Below the pieces are notes generated by a model. That model saw only the letters and a program-made list of their open reading frames with translations, was not told the origin of the DNA and did not search any database. A stretch of DNA of 12,218 bases from Actinobacteria bacterium casp-actino8. Its GTDB lineage: Bacteria; Actinomycetota; Acidimicrobiia; Acidimicrobiales; Ilumatobacteraceae. Numbering within the stretch: position 1 is the first letter of the stretch; each line of letters begins with the position of its first letter. The DNA is taken from positions 1-12,218 of the forward strand of contig LFFH01000039.1 in the NCBI GenBank assembly GCA_001510455.1. The letters run 5' to 3'. This document shows positions 1-7,785 of this stretch, piece by piece. Position numbers and translations under genes: made by a program.

Positions 1-76
1 TGGAGCCCGAGAGGGGAATCGAACCCCTGACCTACGCATTACGAGTGCGTTGCTCTGCCGACTGAGCTACCCGGGC
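1..76 (-). tRNA. tRNA-Thr (anticodon CGT)
   Basis: The reverse complement folds as a complete 76-nt cloverleaf with the 3' CCA encoded (bases 3-1). The acceptor stem GCCCGGG pairs with CTCGGGC with one G-U, and the discriminator base is T. The D arm has GCTC/GAGC, and the T arm is AGGGG/CCCCT around a TTCGATT loop. The anticodon stem ACGCA/TGCGT closes the loop CTCGTAA, giving CGT at bases 43-41, which reads the threonine codon ACG. It lies 45 bases beyond the stop of the SDR gene on the same strand. The window begins exactly at its last base, so anything downstream is not visible. Confidence 0.97.
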
Positions 77-87
77 AATGGCTCGTC

Positions 88-93
88 AGGCTA
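88..93 (-). promoter_or_regulatory. possible -10 element for tRNA-Thr
   Basis: The minus strand reads TAGCCT (TAnnnT type) 11 bases before the mature tRNA 5' end, which would leave a short leader for RNase P to remove. The same hexamer occurs in the divergent region before the MMPL gene. I see no convincing -35, and read-through from the SDR gene is the alternative. Confidence 0.3.
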
Positions 94-121
94 CCGGCTC
101 GTCTTGGATCGCGATCTGGAG

Positions 122-907
122 TCAGCGAGCCTTGGCTCCTCCAGCGACCCTCAAGGTCTCGCCACTGATCCAGCTGGATGCGGGTGAACAGAGGAAGAGC
201 ACGGCTGCTCCCATGTCGAGGGGTGTCCCCAAGCGTCCGAGCGGGATTCCCCACTCCGCTTGAACCCGGGCCAGGTCGGCGTCGGTCTCGACACCGAGGG
301 CGATCTTGAAGATCTCGGTCGGGACCACACCGGGTGCGATGCCGTTCACGCGGATACGTGGTGCGAGTTCGGCACTGGCCGTGAGGGTGAGTGAATTCAC
401 GCCGGCCTTGGCCGCTCCGTAGTGGGCGCTACCCGGAACGGGAGCGCTGCCGGCGCCTGATGACACGTTGAGGATGCATCCCGTGTCCATGTGGCGAGCT
501 GCAACTCGAATTCCTTCCCAGACGGCGGTCAGGTTGAGTCGAATGCAGTCGTCCCAGTCGGCTCGATCGACCTCGAGCATCGGCTTTCGAATGGGTGAAC
601 CGCCTGCGTTGTTCACCCAGATCGAGAGGCGACCGAACTCCGAGATTGCCAGACGAGCAGCAGCTTCGAGATGCTCATTGTCGGTGACGTCAGTAGTGAG
701 CGCGATCGCCCGACCCCCTGACTCCCTGACTTCAGCTGCGACGGTCTCGATTTCGTCGGTTCGTCGCGCAGCCACCACGACCGCCGCACCGGCCGCGGCC
801 AAGGTCTTCACGATTCCTTCGCCGATGCCTCGACCACCACCGGTGACCACAGCAACCTCACCCGACAGATCGAAAAGAGCCGACGGCTCCGGATAATGCT
901 CACTCAT
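122..907 (-). CDS. SDR family NAD(P)-dependent oxidoreductase
   Basis: A 261-residue classical short-chain dehydrogenase/reductase, a soluble cytoplasmic Rossmann-fold enzyme. It shows the cofactor motif TGGGRGIG (residues 22-29), NNAG (99-102), Asn125, Ser150, and the catalytic pair Tyr163/Lys167 in YGAAK, so the Asn-Ser-Tyr-Lys tetrad is intact. The length is typical. The C-terminal GETLRVAGG takes the place of the usual ...VDGG end. The substrate cannot be told from sequence; FabG-like 3-oxoacyl reductases and many alcohol or sugar dehydrogenases share this pattern. The ATG at 907 is supported by a GGAGG 7 bases upstream. It follows holB by 35 bases on the same strand and may be the last protein gene of the topA-tmk-holB transcript, but nothing links it functionally to replication. 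Confidence 0.93.
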   Translation of the reverse strand: MSEHYPEPSALFDLSGEVAVVTGGGRGIGEGIVKTLAAAGAAVVVAARRTDEIETVAAEVRESGGRAIALTTDVTDNEHLEAAARLAISEFGRLSIWVNNAGGSPIRKPMLEVDRADWDDCIRLNLTAVWEGIRVAARHMDTGCILNVSSGAGSAPVPGSAHYGAAKAGVNSLTLTASAELAPRIRVNGIAPGVVPTEIFKIALGVETDADLARVQAEWGIPLGRLGTPLDMGAAVLFLCSPASSWISGETLRVAGGAKAR

Positions 908-913
908 CTCGTT

Positions 914-919
914 CCCTCC
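914..919 (-). promoter_or_regulatory. Shine-Dalgarno of the SDR gene
   Basis: The minus strand reads GGAGGG six bases before the ATG at 907. It is one of the few clear ribosome-binding sites in the window. It fixes the start and indicates independent initiation after the 35-base gap from holB. Confidence 0.75.
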
Positions 920-942
920 GTTTCCCGATCATGTCGGGCCGA

Positions 943-2007
943 TCACTTCAGATGCGGAAGTGACATCAGCAAGTCTTCCAGAAGCAGGCGCTCGTTGGCA
1001 TTCCGCGACAGTGCGTCACTGGCCCGCCTGATACGAGATACGGCATCGGCGTATCCAAGAACCTCGTGCGCGACGGCCGAGTCGGACAGTTCGGCCATGG
1101 CATCGCGGTAGCGGAGTGAGAGCACTCGTAGGCCCGAGCGCAATTCATTGGTTCGATGACGACGTAGCTCTCGCTTGTGCCGATCGGAGAGCGCCTTGCG
1201 CCCACTACCCCGTTCACCGAGCATCTTGACTCGTTCTTCGAGTGCCTCGACCTCGGCTTCCTGTTTGGTCTTGTAGGCATCGAGGGACGACTCGATGGCG
1301 GAAAGAATCTCGGCCACCAAGGTCAAGACGGTCGCGTGGTGTCCGTTCAGACGTTGAGGTATGGCCTCGAACATCTCGAGTCGCGACGCAAGATCGGGAT
1401 CGCTGACGATGATCGACGCTCGTTCGAGGTCACCGGCTGCGATGTGCGCGGCGCGGCGAGCCGAATCTGGAGAATGACCGTCAGCGATCAGTCGTTCGAC
1501 CACCAGATCATCGGAGATCGGCGAGAAGTTCACCCGCACCGTTCGCGACGCAATGGTCGTGAAGGCTGCGGGCGCGTCTTCACCCAGAAGGATCAGAATC
1601 GTCTGACCGTCCGGCTCCTCGAGAGTCTTCAGGATCACCGAACGGGCATCACCCGACATCAGTTCGAAATCGTGAACGACGATCACACGGGTCGAACCCT
1701 CGATCGCGGTTCGGTCGGCGAGCTTCACGATCTCTTCACGGGCCTGATCGACGCTGATCGATGCTCCGTCGCGTTCGAGTTCGTGCACGTCGACGTGCAT
1801 CTGACGCATCACGAGGTCGGCGACACGAGTCGACGAATCTTCGGTGCCTTGCAGCTTCAGCGCGGCGAAGGCGCGAGCCGCTACGTCCTTTCCACATCCG
1901 GCCGGGCCGACGAACATGTAGGCGTGAGCGGGTGAGGCACCCAGTGCCCGCAGGGTGGACACGGCAGCGTCCTGCCCGACGACGGCGTCGAACACGGAGG
2001 CCGTCAC
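943..2007 (-). CDS. holB: DNA polymerase III subunit delta'
   Basis: A 354-residue AAA+ clamp-loader subunit that helps load the beta sliding clamp during replication. The N-terminal region begins VFDAVVGQDAAV, a typical clamp-loader opening. Walker A is GPAGCGKD (residues 34-41). The Walker B region is degenerate (VIVVHDFELM, 108-117). KTLEEP lies at 127-132, and the sensor-1 segment reads ASRT where most relatives have SRC. I find no four-cysteine zinc module. Residues ~245-300 form a strongly charged, probably coiled-coil insert, a type of region seen in other actinobacterial delta' proteins. The C-terminus has NANERLLLEDLL (337-348), as in the family. The start is GTG, one base after the tmk stop, with no well-placed Shine-Dalgarno, so translation probably depends on ribosomes finishing tmk. 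DnaX (gamma/tau) is excluded by the short length and by operon position. Confidence 0.9.
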   Translation of the reverse strand: MTASVFDAVVGQDAAVSTLRALGASPAHAYMFVGPAGCGKDVAARAFAALKLQGTEDSSTRVADLVMRQMHVDVHELERDGASISVDQAREEIVKLADRTAIEGSTRVIVVHDFELMSGDARSVILKTLEEPDGQTILILLGEDAPAAFTTIASRTVRVNFSPISDDLVVERLIADGHSPDSARRAAHIAAGDLERASIIVSDPDLASRLEMFEAIPQRLNGHHATVLTLVAEILSAIESSLDAYKTKQEAEVEALEERVKMLGERGSGRKALSDRHKRELRRHRTNELRSGLRVLSLRYRDAMAELSDSAVAHEVLGYADAVSRIRRASDALSRNANERLLLEDLLMSLPHLK

Positions 2008-2008
2008 G

Positions 2009-2620
2009 TCAGAGTCCGAACCTCTCCCGAACGATGGAACGCACCTGTGTGGCGATCACATCAGGGTTCCCGGTGCCATCGAGCACCACCCAGTGAGCGG
2101 GATCTTCGGATGCCATCGTGCGAAATCCTTCCACGATCCGCTGGAAGAATCCTGCTTCTTCTCGCTCGAAACGATCGAGAGCTCGATCACCGATACGGGC
2201 CATCGCTGTTGCGTGATCCATGTCGAGCAACACCACGAGATCGGGCCAACGGTCGTGAATGGCCCAACGGTTCACTGCCCGAACTTGTTCGAGATCGAGG
2301 CCGCGTCCGTAACCCTGGTAGGCGATGCTCGAATACACACTGCGATCACTCACCACGTGTCGACCAGTCGACAGATTGGGCTGCAGAACTTCGGCATAGT
2401 GCTGTGCACGGTCTCCGGCGATCAACAACGCCTCGGCGACCGGACTCAAGTGAGTGTTGGCCGGATCATGCAACACGTCTCGAATACGAGCGCCGATCTG
2501 GGTGCCACCGGTCTCGCGGGTGAGGACGGCGCCGATGTCGGCGGCCAGCCGAGTTGCCTGTGTGGACTTACCACAACCTTCGATCCCCTCGAAGGCGATG
2601 TAGTGCGCGTTGGTCGTCAC
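2009..2620 (-). CDS. tmk: thymidylate kinase (dTMP kinase)
   Basis: A 203-residue P-loop kinase that phosphorylates dTMP to dTDP with ATP in dTTP synthesis. Visible motifs are the P-loop GIEGCGKST (residues 12-20), the substrate-binding RETGGT (35-40; most homologues have REPGGT), DRS at 92-94 followed by VYSSIAYQG, the DLVVLLDMD strand (127-135), and an arginine-rich LID at about 142-153. Arginines in the LID and none in the P-loop fit the bacterial type II TMPK. The length is normal. The start is GTG at 2620, inside the end of topA, so the GTGA overlap makes the topA stop and tmk start share bases. A purine-rich AAGAAG lies just upstream. It belongs to the coupled topA-tmk-holB unit. Confidence 0.95.
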   Translation of the reverse strand: MTTNAHYIAFEGIEGCGKSTQATRLAADIGAVLTRETGGTQIGARIRDVLHDPANTHLSPVAEALLIAGDRAQHYAEVLQPNLSTGRHVVSDRSVYSSIAYQGYGRGLDLEQVRAVNRWAIHDRWPDLVVLLDMDHATAMARIGDRALDRFEREEAGFFQRIVEGFRTMASEDPAHWVVLDGTGNPDVIATQVRSIVRERFGL

Positions 2621-5331
2621 GACGTCTTCTTCGCCGCCGCTTTCTTGGGAGCAGCCTTCTTGGCCGACGTTTTCTTCGTGGCAGCTTTCTTGGGAGCGGC
2701 CTTCTTTGCCGTCGACTTCTTGGCACCGGCCTTCTTCTTGGGCGTGATGCCTTTCTCGGCCATCACCTCTCGACGGATGGCAAGTAGTTCGTAGGCCCGT
2801 TCGGGAAGCATGTCTTCGATGCGGTCGCCCTTACCGAGTGACGCGTTCACCTCGCCGTCGGTGACGTACACGCCGTACTGACCATCCTTGGCCACGACCG
2901 GTCGTTCACTCACCGGGTCGTTGCCGAACTCTCGCAGAGGTCCTTTGGCGGCCACTGATCGTCCCCGTCGGAACTGCTTGGGTTGGGAGAAGATCTGCAC
3001 GGCCTCGTCGAGAGTGATCGTGAGCAGACGTTCCTCGTTGTCGATCGTGCGGTAGTCCTTCTCTTTTTGAACGTACGGTCCGTACCGACCGTTGTTGGCC
3101 AGGATCTCGACGCCATCGGTGGGGTCGGCGCCGAGAGAGCGAGGAAGACTCAACAGATCGAGAGCGTCACGCATGGTGATGTGTTCGAGCGCCATCGTCT
3201 TGAACAGGCTGACCATCTTCGGTTTCGCCAAGCCCTCGGGTGGTTCCTCCATCGTTCCCCACTGCACATAGGGACCGTAGCGACCATTCTTGGCGAACAC
3301 CGGATGACCTTCCCATTCACCGATGGGCTCGTCGCTCTTCGGCATCGACAACAAACGCAACGCCTCGTCGATCGTGAGTTCGTCGGGCGCCAAGTTGTCG
3401 GGCACGCCAGCTGTGTCGTCACCTCGCTTCACGTACGGTCCGTACTTGCCGGGTTTCACGTTGACCACTTCGCCCGTGGTCGGGTCGGCACCGACGGGGA
3501 ACGAGTTGATCGAGGCTGCGTCGATGTCGACGATGTTCTGCTCGATGAGTCGTTTCAGACCGAGTTCACCGAGGTCACCTCGTTCGGCGTCACCGAAGTA
3601 GAAGGCGTGCAACCAGACGTCCTTCGACAACGATTTTCCGGCGATCTCGTCGAGCTCCTCCTCGACTCCCGCCGTGAAGGCGTAGTCGACGAGGTCACCG
3701 AAGTGTCGTTCGAGGAGCGTGACGACGGCGAAAGCCGTCCACGTGGGCACGAGGGCCTGGCCCTTCTTCCACACGTATCCACGGTCCTGCACGGTCTGGA
3801 TGATCGAGGCCCACGTGGAGGGACGACCGATACCGAGCTCTTCGAGCTTTTTCACGATGGAGGCTTCGGTGTAACGAGCGGGGGGTGTGGTCTCGTGTCC
3901 GCCGGGAACGAGATCGGAGACAGCCACGGTGTCACCGACGGTCAGCGACGGAAGCAACGCCTCTTTGTCGTCACCCGAATCGCTCTCGTCATCGGTCGAC
4001 TCCTCGTACACCTTGCGATGACCAGGGAACGTGATGGTGGTACCGCTGGCCGCGAAGGTGCAGTCGTTCGCAGCCTCACCACCAACAGCGGGCGCAGTGG
4101 CGCCGAGACGGATCGACACCGTCACTCCGGCGGCATCGGCCATCTGCGAGGCCAGGGTGCGCTGCCAAACCAGCCGATACAGGGCAAGGTCGGGCCCCGA
4201 CAGTTCCTTGGCCACCGAATCCGGGCTACGCAGGGGCAGCGTGGGACGAATGGCCTCGTGAGCCTCTTGAGCGTTCTTCACCTTGCTGGCGTAACGACGG
4301 ACCGATGACGACACGAAGTCGCTGCCGTAGTCCTTGCCGATCTGGGCCCGGACGGCATCGAGGGCTTCATCGGCCAACACCACCGAGTCGGTACGCATAT
4401 ATGTAATGAATCCCCGCTCGTACAGACCCTGGGCGGTGCGCATCACCTGCTGTGCCGACAAGCGGAGTTTGCGACCGGCCTCCTGTTGCAGCGTGCTGGT
4501 CATGAAGGGGGCCTTCGGGGAGGAGCGGTAGGGCTTGTCGTCGACCGAGCGAACGGTGACCGGAGCCGATCGCAGGCGATCGACGAGGGAGACGGCTGCC
4601 GATTCGCCGAGCACCGTCACCTTGTCGGACGGACGCCCGCTGTCGTCGAAGTCCTTACCGGTGGCGATTCGCACCCCGTCGAGTTCGAGGAGGTTGGCGG
4701 TGAACGACGGTGACGTCGCTGACACCAGATCGACCCCCCAGTACCCGGCCGACACGAAGGCGATTCGCTCACGCTCACGTTCGACGATCAGACGAACGGT
4801 CGGGCTCTGGACACGACCCGCCGACAGACCTCGATTCACCTTGCGCCACAGAACGGGAGACACTTCGTAGCCGAACAGTCGATCGAGGATGCGGCGGGTT
4901 TCGGCGGCGTCGACCAGACCCACGTCGAGATCACGAGGATTGGAAAAGGCGTGTTCGATCGCCGACTTGGTGATCTCGTGGAACACGACACGGTGAACCT
5001 CCACTCCTGGCTTGATGGCCGACTTCAGGTTCTCGTAGAGGTGCCAGCTGATCGCCTCACCCTCGCGGTCTTCGTCGGTTGCGAGATACAGAGCCGACGC
5101 CTGCTTCACGAGTTGGCGGAGTTCCTTCACGACCTTCGCGCCACGTTCGGTGAGTTCGTAGGTGGGCTTGAAGTGGTTGTCGACATCGACCGCCAGACCC
5201 TTCGAGGGCAGGTCGGCGACGTGACCGACCGATGCACGGACGTCGTAGTCGGAACCAAGGAACGAACCGATGGTTTTCGCCTTGGCGGGTGACTCGACGA
5301 TGACGAGGGGCTTGGGGCTCACAGCGGACAT
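2617..5331 (-). CDS. topA: DNA topoisomerase I (type IA)
   Basis: A 904-residue type IA topoisomerase that relaxes negative supercoils by single-strand cleavage. The N-terminal Toprim domain has catalytic Glu13 ([12 protein letters not shown]) and DEDREGE (86-92). The core includes [12 protein letters not shown] (170-181), and the active-site tyrosine is Tyr311 in [10 protein letters not shown]. The C-terminal half holds about four topoisomerase C-terminal repeats, recognisable by GKYGPYV, GRYGPYV, GRYGPYV and GQYGVYV, with no zinc-ribbon cysteines. The last ~43 residues are a Lys/Ala tail (KKAAPKKAA units). Lysine-rich tails are known in actinobacterial TopA and assist DNA binding and processivity. 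The ATG at 5331 has no clear Shine-Dalgarno; the GTG at codon 4 is a possible alternative start. It lies 35 bases after the transporter and overlaps tmk by 4 bases. Confidence 0.97.
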   Translation of the reverse strand: MSAVSPKPLVIVESPAKAKTIGSFLGSDYDVRASVGHVADLPSKGLAVDVDNHFKPTYELTERGAKVVKELRQLVKQASALYLATDEDREGEAISWHLYENLKSAIKPGVEVHRVVFHEITKSAIEHAFSNPRDLDVGLVDAAETRRILDRLFGYEVSPVLWRKVNRGLSAGRVQSPTVRLIVERERERIAFVSAGYWGVDLVSATSPSFTANLLELDGVRIATGKDFDDSGRPSDKVTVLGESAAVSLVDRLRSAPVTVRSVDDKPYRSSPKAPFMTSTLQQEAGRKLRLSAQQVMRTAQGLYERGFITYMRTDSVVLADEALDAVRAQIGKDYGSDFVSSSVRRYASKVKNAQEAHEAIRPTLPLRSPDSVAKELSGPDLALYRLVWQRTLASQMADAAGVTVSIRLGATAPAVGGEAANDCTFAASGTTITFPGHRKVYEESTDDESDSGDDKEALLPSLTVGDTVAVSDLVPGGHETTPPARYTEASIVKKLEELGIGRPSTWASIIQTVQDRGYVWKKGQALVPTWTAFAVVTLLERHFGDLVDYAFTAGVEEELDEIAGKSLSKDVWLHAFYFGDAERGDLGELGLKRLIEQNIVDIDAASINSFPVGADPTTGEVVNVKPGKYGPYVKRGDDTAGVPDNLAPDELTIDEALRLLSMPKSDEPIGEWEGHPVFAKNGRYGPYVQWGTMEEPPEGLAKPKMVSLFKTMALEHITMRDALDLLSLPRSLGADPTDGVEILANNGRYGPYVQKEKDYRTIDNEERLLTITLDEAVQIFSQPKQFRRGRSVAAKGPLREFGNDPVSERPVVAKDGQYGVYVTDGEVNASLGKGDRIEDMLPERAYELLAIRREVMAEKGITPKKKAGAKKSTAKKAAPKKAATKKTSAKKAAPKKAAAKKTS
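2620..2709 (-). repeat. topA: 45-base tandem duplication encoding the TopA lysine/alanine tail
   Basis: Bases 2620-2664 and 2665-2709 are two adjacent 45-base units that agree at 39 of 45 positions by eye. They encode two 15-residue copies, [15 protein letters not shown] and [15 protein letters not shown], which are the last 30 residues of TopA. Copy-number change here would alter the tail length without changing frame. Confidence 0.85.
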
Positions 5332-5370
5332 ATCTATACAGGGCTACGAGATTCCCCAACTTGCTGTCAA
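5332..5370 (-). promoter_or_regulatory. possible topA promoter overlapping the end of the MMPL gene
   Basis: On the minus strand a perfect TTGACA (5370-5365) overlaps the TGA stop of the transporter. After an 18-base spacer comes TAGCCC (5346-5341), and a second AT-rich motif TATAGAT (5338-5332) abuts the ATG. Initiation from TAGCCC would give a 5' leader of only a few bases. The -10 is weak and simple read-through from the transporter is possible. Confidence 0.35.
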
Positions 5371-7727
5371 GCAGAGGAGTCAGCAGAAGGTCGTGCGTGA
5401 CCCTCGACGTGGATGCGTGGAAGCACTCGATCGAGCCAGCGTGGAATCCACCAGTTCTTTGCGCCGAGAAGTTCCATCGTCGCAGGTACGAGCACCATTC
5501 GCACCAAAGTGGCGTCGATCAGAACGGCCACGGCGAGGCCGAGTCCGAAGAGCTTCACGGTGCGATCGTCACCGGCCACGAAACTTCCGAAAACTGCGAC
5601 CATGATCAGGGCAGCGGCAGTGATGACGCGCGCGGTGCTCGCAAGGCCGTCGGCGACCGCCGCACCGTTGTCTCCGGTTCGATCGAACTCCTCTTTCATA
5701 CGTGACAATAGGAAGACCTCGTAGTCCATCGACAGACCGAACACGATGGCGAAAAGCATCATCGGGATGAACGGTTCGACCGGCCCGGCTCGACCGACGC
5801 CGATGAGTCCGGCCAACCAACCCCATTGGAAGACGGCCACCACCACACCGTAGGCAGCACCGATCGACAAGAGGTTCATGATGACGGCCTTCAGCGGAAC
5901 GAGAATGCTGCGGAAGACGGCCATGAGGAGAAGGAACGACAGCAGGAGCACGGCTCCGATGAAGAAATAGATGCGCTGACCGAAGAAATCGGAGAGATCG
6001 ACGGCGATCGCAGTGAAACCACCCACGTTCACCGACCAATCGGCGTGTGCGGTCGACGCCAAGGCTTCGGGTAGAACGTCATCGCGAAGGTGATGAACCA
6101 GATCGGCTGTCGATGCATCCTGAGGCGCCCCCGTCGGAACCACCTTCCACAGGACGTATGAACCTTGGATCATGTTGGCGTCGGACGCGAAGGCAACACC
6201 TGGGTCGGTCCGAAGAGCAGCAGTGACGTTCTGCGCTGCAGCCATGAGTTCATCGTCGACACCCGTGGGTGGAACTTCGGCCACCAACGTGAGTGGACCG
6301 TTGAATCCGGGACCGAATCCCTCGGCCAACAGGTCGTAGGCCTGACGGGCGGTCTGCCACTCGGCTCGGTTGCCGTTGTCGCTGAGGGCGAGACGCATGG
6401 AAAAAAGAGGAATCGTCATCACCAACAGAGCACCGAACCCGGCTGCGAAGGCGATCCACGAACGACGTTGCACGACTCGACTCCACCGGTACCAGAGCTG
6501 CTCTTCACGCGGCTTCGGTGGACGTCGTTTGATCGGTGTTCTCCATCCTTTGATCACGAAACTGGCACCGACGATCACGACCACGATGAGAAGAGAAAGT
6601 GGAATGAAGACCAATTGATGGAAGACGATCACTCCCACCAACGAGGTGAGTGAAAAGAGAATGAGTGATACGAGTGCAGCACGTGTGGTGATATCGATAC
6701 GCCGCTGCACGAAGCCGAGCAGAGCGGGCAGCAACGTGAGGGCGGCCAGGACCATGAAGCCCACGACCGTGGTGGCGGCCACGGCAAGGCCGTTCACGAA
6801 GCTCATTCCCATCATGAACATGCCGAGAAGAGAGATCATGACCGTGATGCCGGCGAACAACACGGCGCGGCCGGCAGTGTCGGCAGCCTCGACCGTCGCC
6901 TCTTCGGGCTCGAGTCCGTCGCTCAACGCCTCTCGGAAACGAGTCACGATGAAGAGTGCGTAGTCGATACCGACTCCGAGGCCGATCATGGCACCGATTT
7001 GCAGCGAGAAGTCCGGCATTTCCATGAGGTGACTGATCATCGTGATCACGGCGATTCCGCTCCCGAGACCGATGAGCGCGGTGCCGATGGGAAGTCCCAT
7101 GGCGAGAACGGATCCGAAGGCGAGAACGAGGATGATGATGGCCACGAGAAGGCCGATCACTTCGCTCTCGGGCAGTTCGAAGTCGACGAAGGGATCGCCA
7201 CCGAACTCGATTCGTACGTCGGGCGGAAGAGGTGAGGACGCCAAGTGTTCTTCGACGACCTCGATGATGCGATCACCCAGTTGGTTCTGTTCTTGTTGAG
7301 AGTTGACCTCGGGAAGACCGAGTTCGGCGTAGGCGATGGTGCGATCGGGAGAGACGAGCCGGGCCCCGCCGATCGGGTCGTTCGCCGAGGGAGCGTCGTA
7401 CGGAGTGGTGACTCGCAAGCCAGGAACTCCGTTGGGTACGGCGACGAACAGCGCGGCGAGGGCCGACTTCACTTCCGGGTCGTCGACGGTTCGGCTGGTC
7501 TGGACCACGATCTGAGCATCGGTCACCGAATCGCTGTTGGGGAACGCCTCTTCGAGTAGCTCGAGAGCTCGAAGACTTTCGGTGTCGGGAATCGAGAATC
7601 GAGTCTCGAATCGATCTCCTCCCATCACACCTTGGGCGATGGTGGAACCACCGAAGAGGACGACGAGCCAGACGACGATGGTGATCCATCGGTGACGAAA
7701 GCACCAACGGGCGAGTCGGGAGATCAT
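5367..7727 (-). CDS. MMPL/RND-family membrane transporter
   Basis: A 786-residue inner-membrane protein of the MMPL branch of the RND superfamily, usually a proton-driven exporter of lipids or hydrophobic compounds. It opens MISRLARWCFRHRW, then has TM1 (about 15-33), an external domain (~40-185), TM2-TM6 (~186-340), a linker, TM7 (~424-444), a second external domain (~450-580) and TM8-TM12 (~585-755). The paired motifs GIDYALFIVTRFRE (Asp255/Tyr256) and LSMDYEVFLLSRMKEE (Asp668/Tyr669) are the family's proton-relay signature. Unusually, residues ~351-392 of the linker are strongly hydrophobic and look like two extra helices. The ATG at 7727 is chosen because GAGGA lies five bases upstream and the family's N-terminus starts there; the frame stays open to 7976 but that part is low-complexity and antisense to rsgA. 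The cargo is unknown. Confidence 0.92.
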   Translation of the reverse strand: MISRLARWCFRHRWITIVVWLVVLFGGSTIAQGVMGGDRFETRFSIPDTESLRALELLEEAFPNSDSVTDAQIVVQTSRTVDDPEVKSALAALFVAVPNGVPGLRVTTPYDAPSANDPIGGARLVSPDRTIAYAELGLPEVNSQQEQNQLGDRIIEVVEEHLASSPLPPDVRIEFGGDPFVDFELPESEVIGLLVAIIILVLAFGSVLAMGLPIGTALIGLGSGIAVITMISHLMEMPDFSLQIGAMIGLGVGIDYALFIVTRFREALSDGLEPEEATVEAADTAGRAVLFAGITVMISLLGMFMMGMSFVNGLAVAATTVVGFMVLAALTLLPALLGFVQRRIDITTRAALVSLILFSLTSLVGVIVFHQLVFIPLSLLIVVVIVGASFVIKGWRTPIKRRPPKPREEQLWYRWSRVVQRRSWIAFAAGFGALLVMTIPLFSMRLALSDNGNRAEWQTARQAYDLLAEGFGPGFNGPLTLVAEVPPTGVDDELMAAAQNVTAALRTDPGVAFASDANMIQGSYVLWKVVPTGAPQDASTADLVHHLRDDVLPEALASTAHADWSVNVGGFTAIAVDLSDFFGQRIYFFIGAVLLLSFLLLMAVFRSILVPLKAVIMNLLSIGAAYGVVVAVFQWGWLAGLIGVGRAGPVEPFIPMMLFAIVFGLSMDYEVFLLSRMKEEFDRTGDNGAAVADGLASTARVITAAALIMVAVFGSFVAGDDRTVKLFGLGLAVAVLIDATLVRMVLVPATMELLGAKNWWIPRWLDRVLPRIHVEGHARPSADSSA

Positions 7728-7732
7728 GGTTG

Positions 7733-7737
7733 TCCTC
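7733..7737 (-). promoter_or_regulatory. Shine-Dalgarno of the MMPL gene
   Basis: The minus strand reads GAGGA five bases before the ATG at 7727. This decides the start: the longer frame reaching 7976 would add 83 residues unlike any MMPL N-terminus. Confidence 0.75.
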
Positions 7738-7768
7738 GGCGCAGTTGGGGGGTGAAGCGCCGATGGCA

Positions 7769-7778
7769 AGGCTACGGT
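7769..7778. promoter_or_regulatory. overlapping divergent -10 elements between the MMPL gene and rsgA
   Basis: The plus strand carries TACGGT (7773-7778), ending seven bases before the rsgA GTG. The minus strand carries TAGCCT (7774-7769), placing the MMPL start site near 7762 with a ~35-base leader that contains the GAGGA site. Both hexamers match TAnnnT and share the TA step at 7773-7774, so the two transcripts would start ~23 bases apart and compete for polymerase. No good -35 is visible on either side. Confidence 0.45.
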
Positions 7779-7785
7779 CGGCTTC

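Noticed and set aside
1..76. tRNA 3' end as an integration (att) site
   Set aside because: No integrase, direct repeat of the tRNA end or foreign-looking genes are visible, and the side where an element would insert lies outside the window.
107..116. Perfect 10-base palindrome GATCGCGATC between the SDR stop and the tRNA
   Set aside because: Too short for a terminator, with no T-run, and palindromes of this kind are common in GATC/CGAT-rich DNA such as this; could be an operator but nothing supports it.
1177..2794. Plus-strand open frames antisense to holB, tmk and the topA tail
   Set aside because: They are complementary-phase shadows; the phenylalanine/alanine-rich run near 2620-2750 is simply the reverse reading of the Lys/Ala tail.
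2983..4308. Open frame of 441 codons on the plus strand, antisense to topA
   Set aside because: Long antisense frames are expected opposite high-GC codon use; its translation has no recognisable motif, no start context, and topA is unmistakable.
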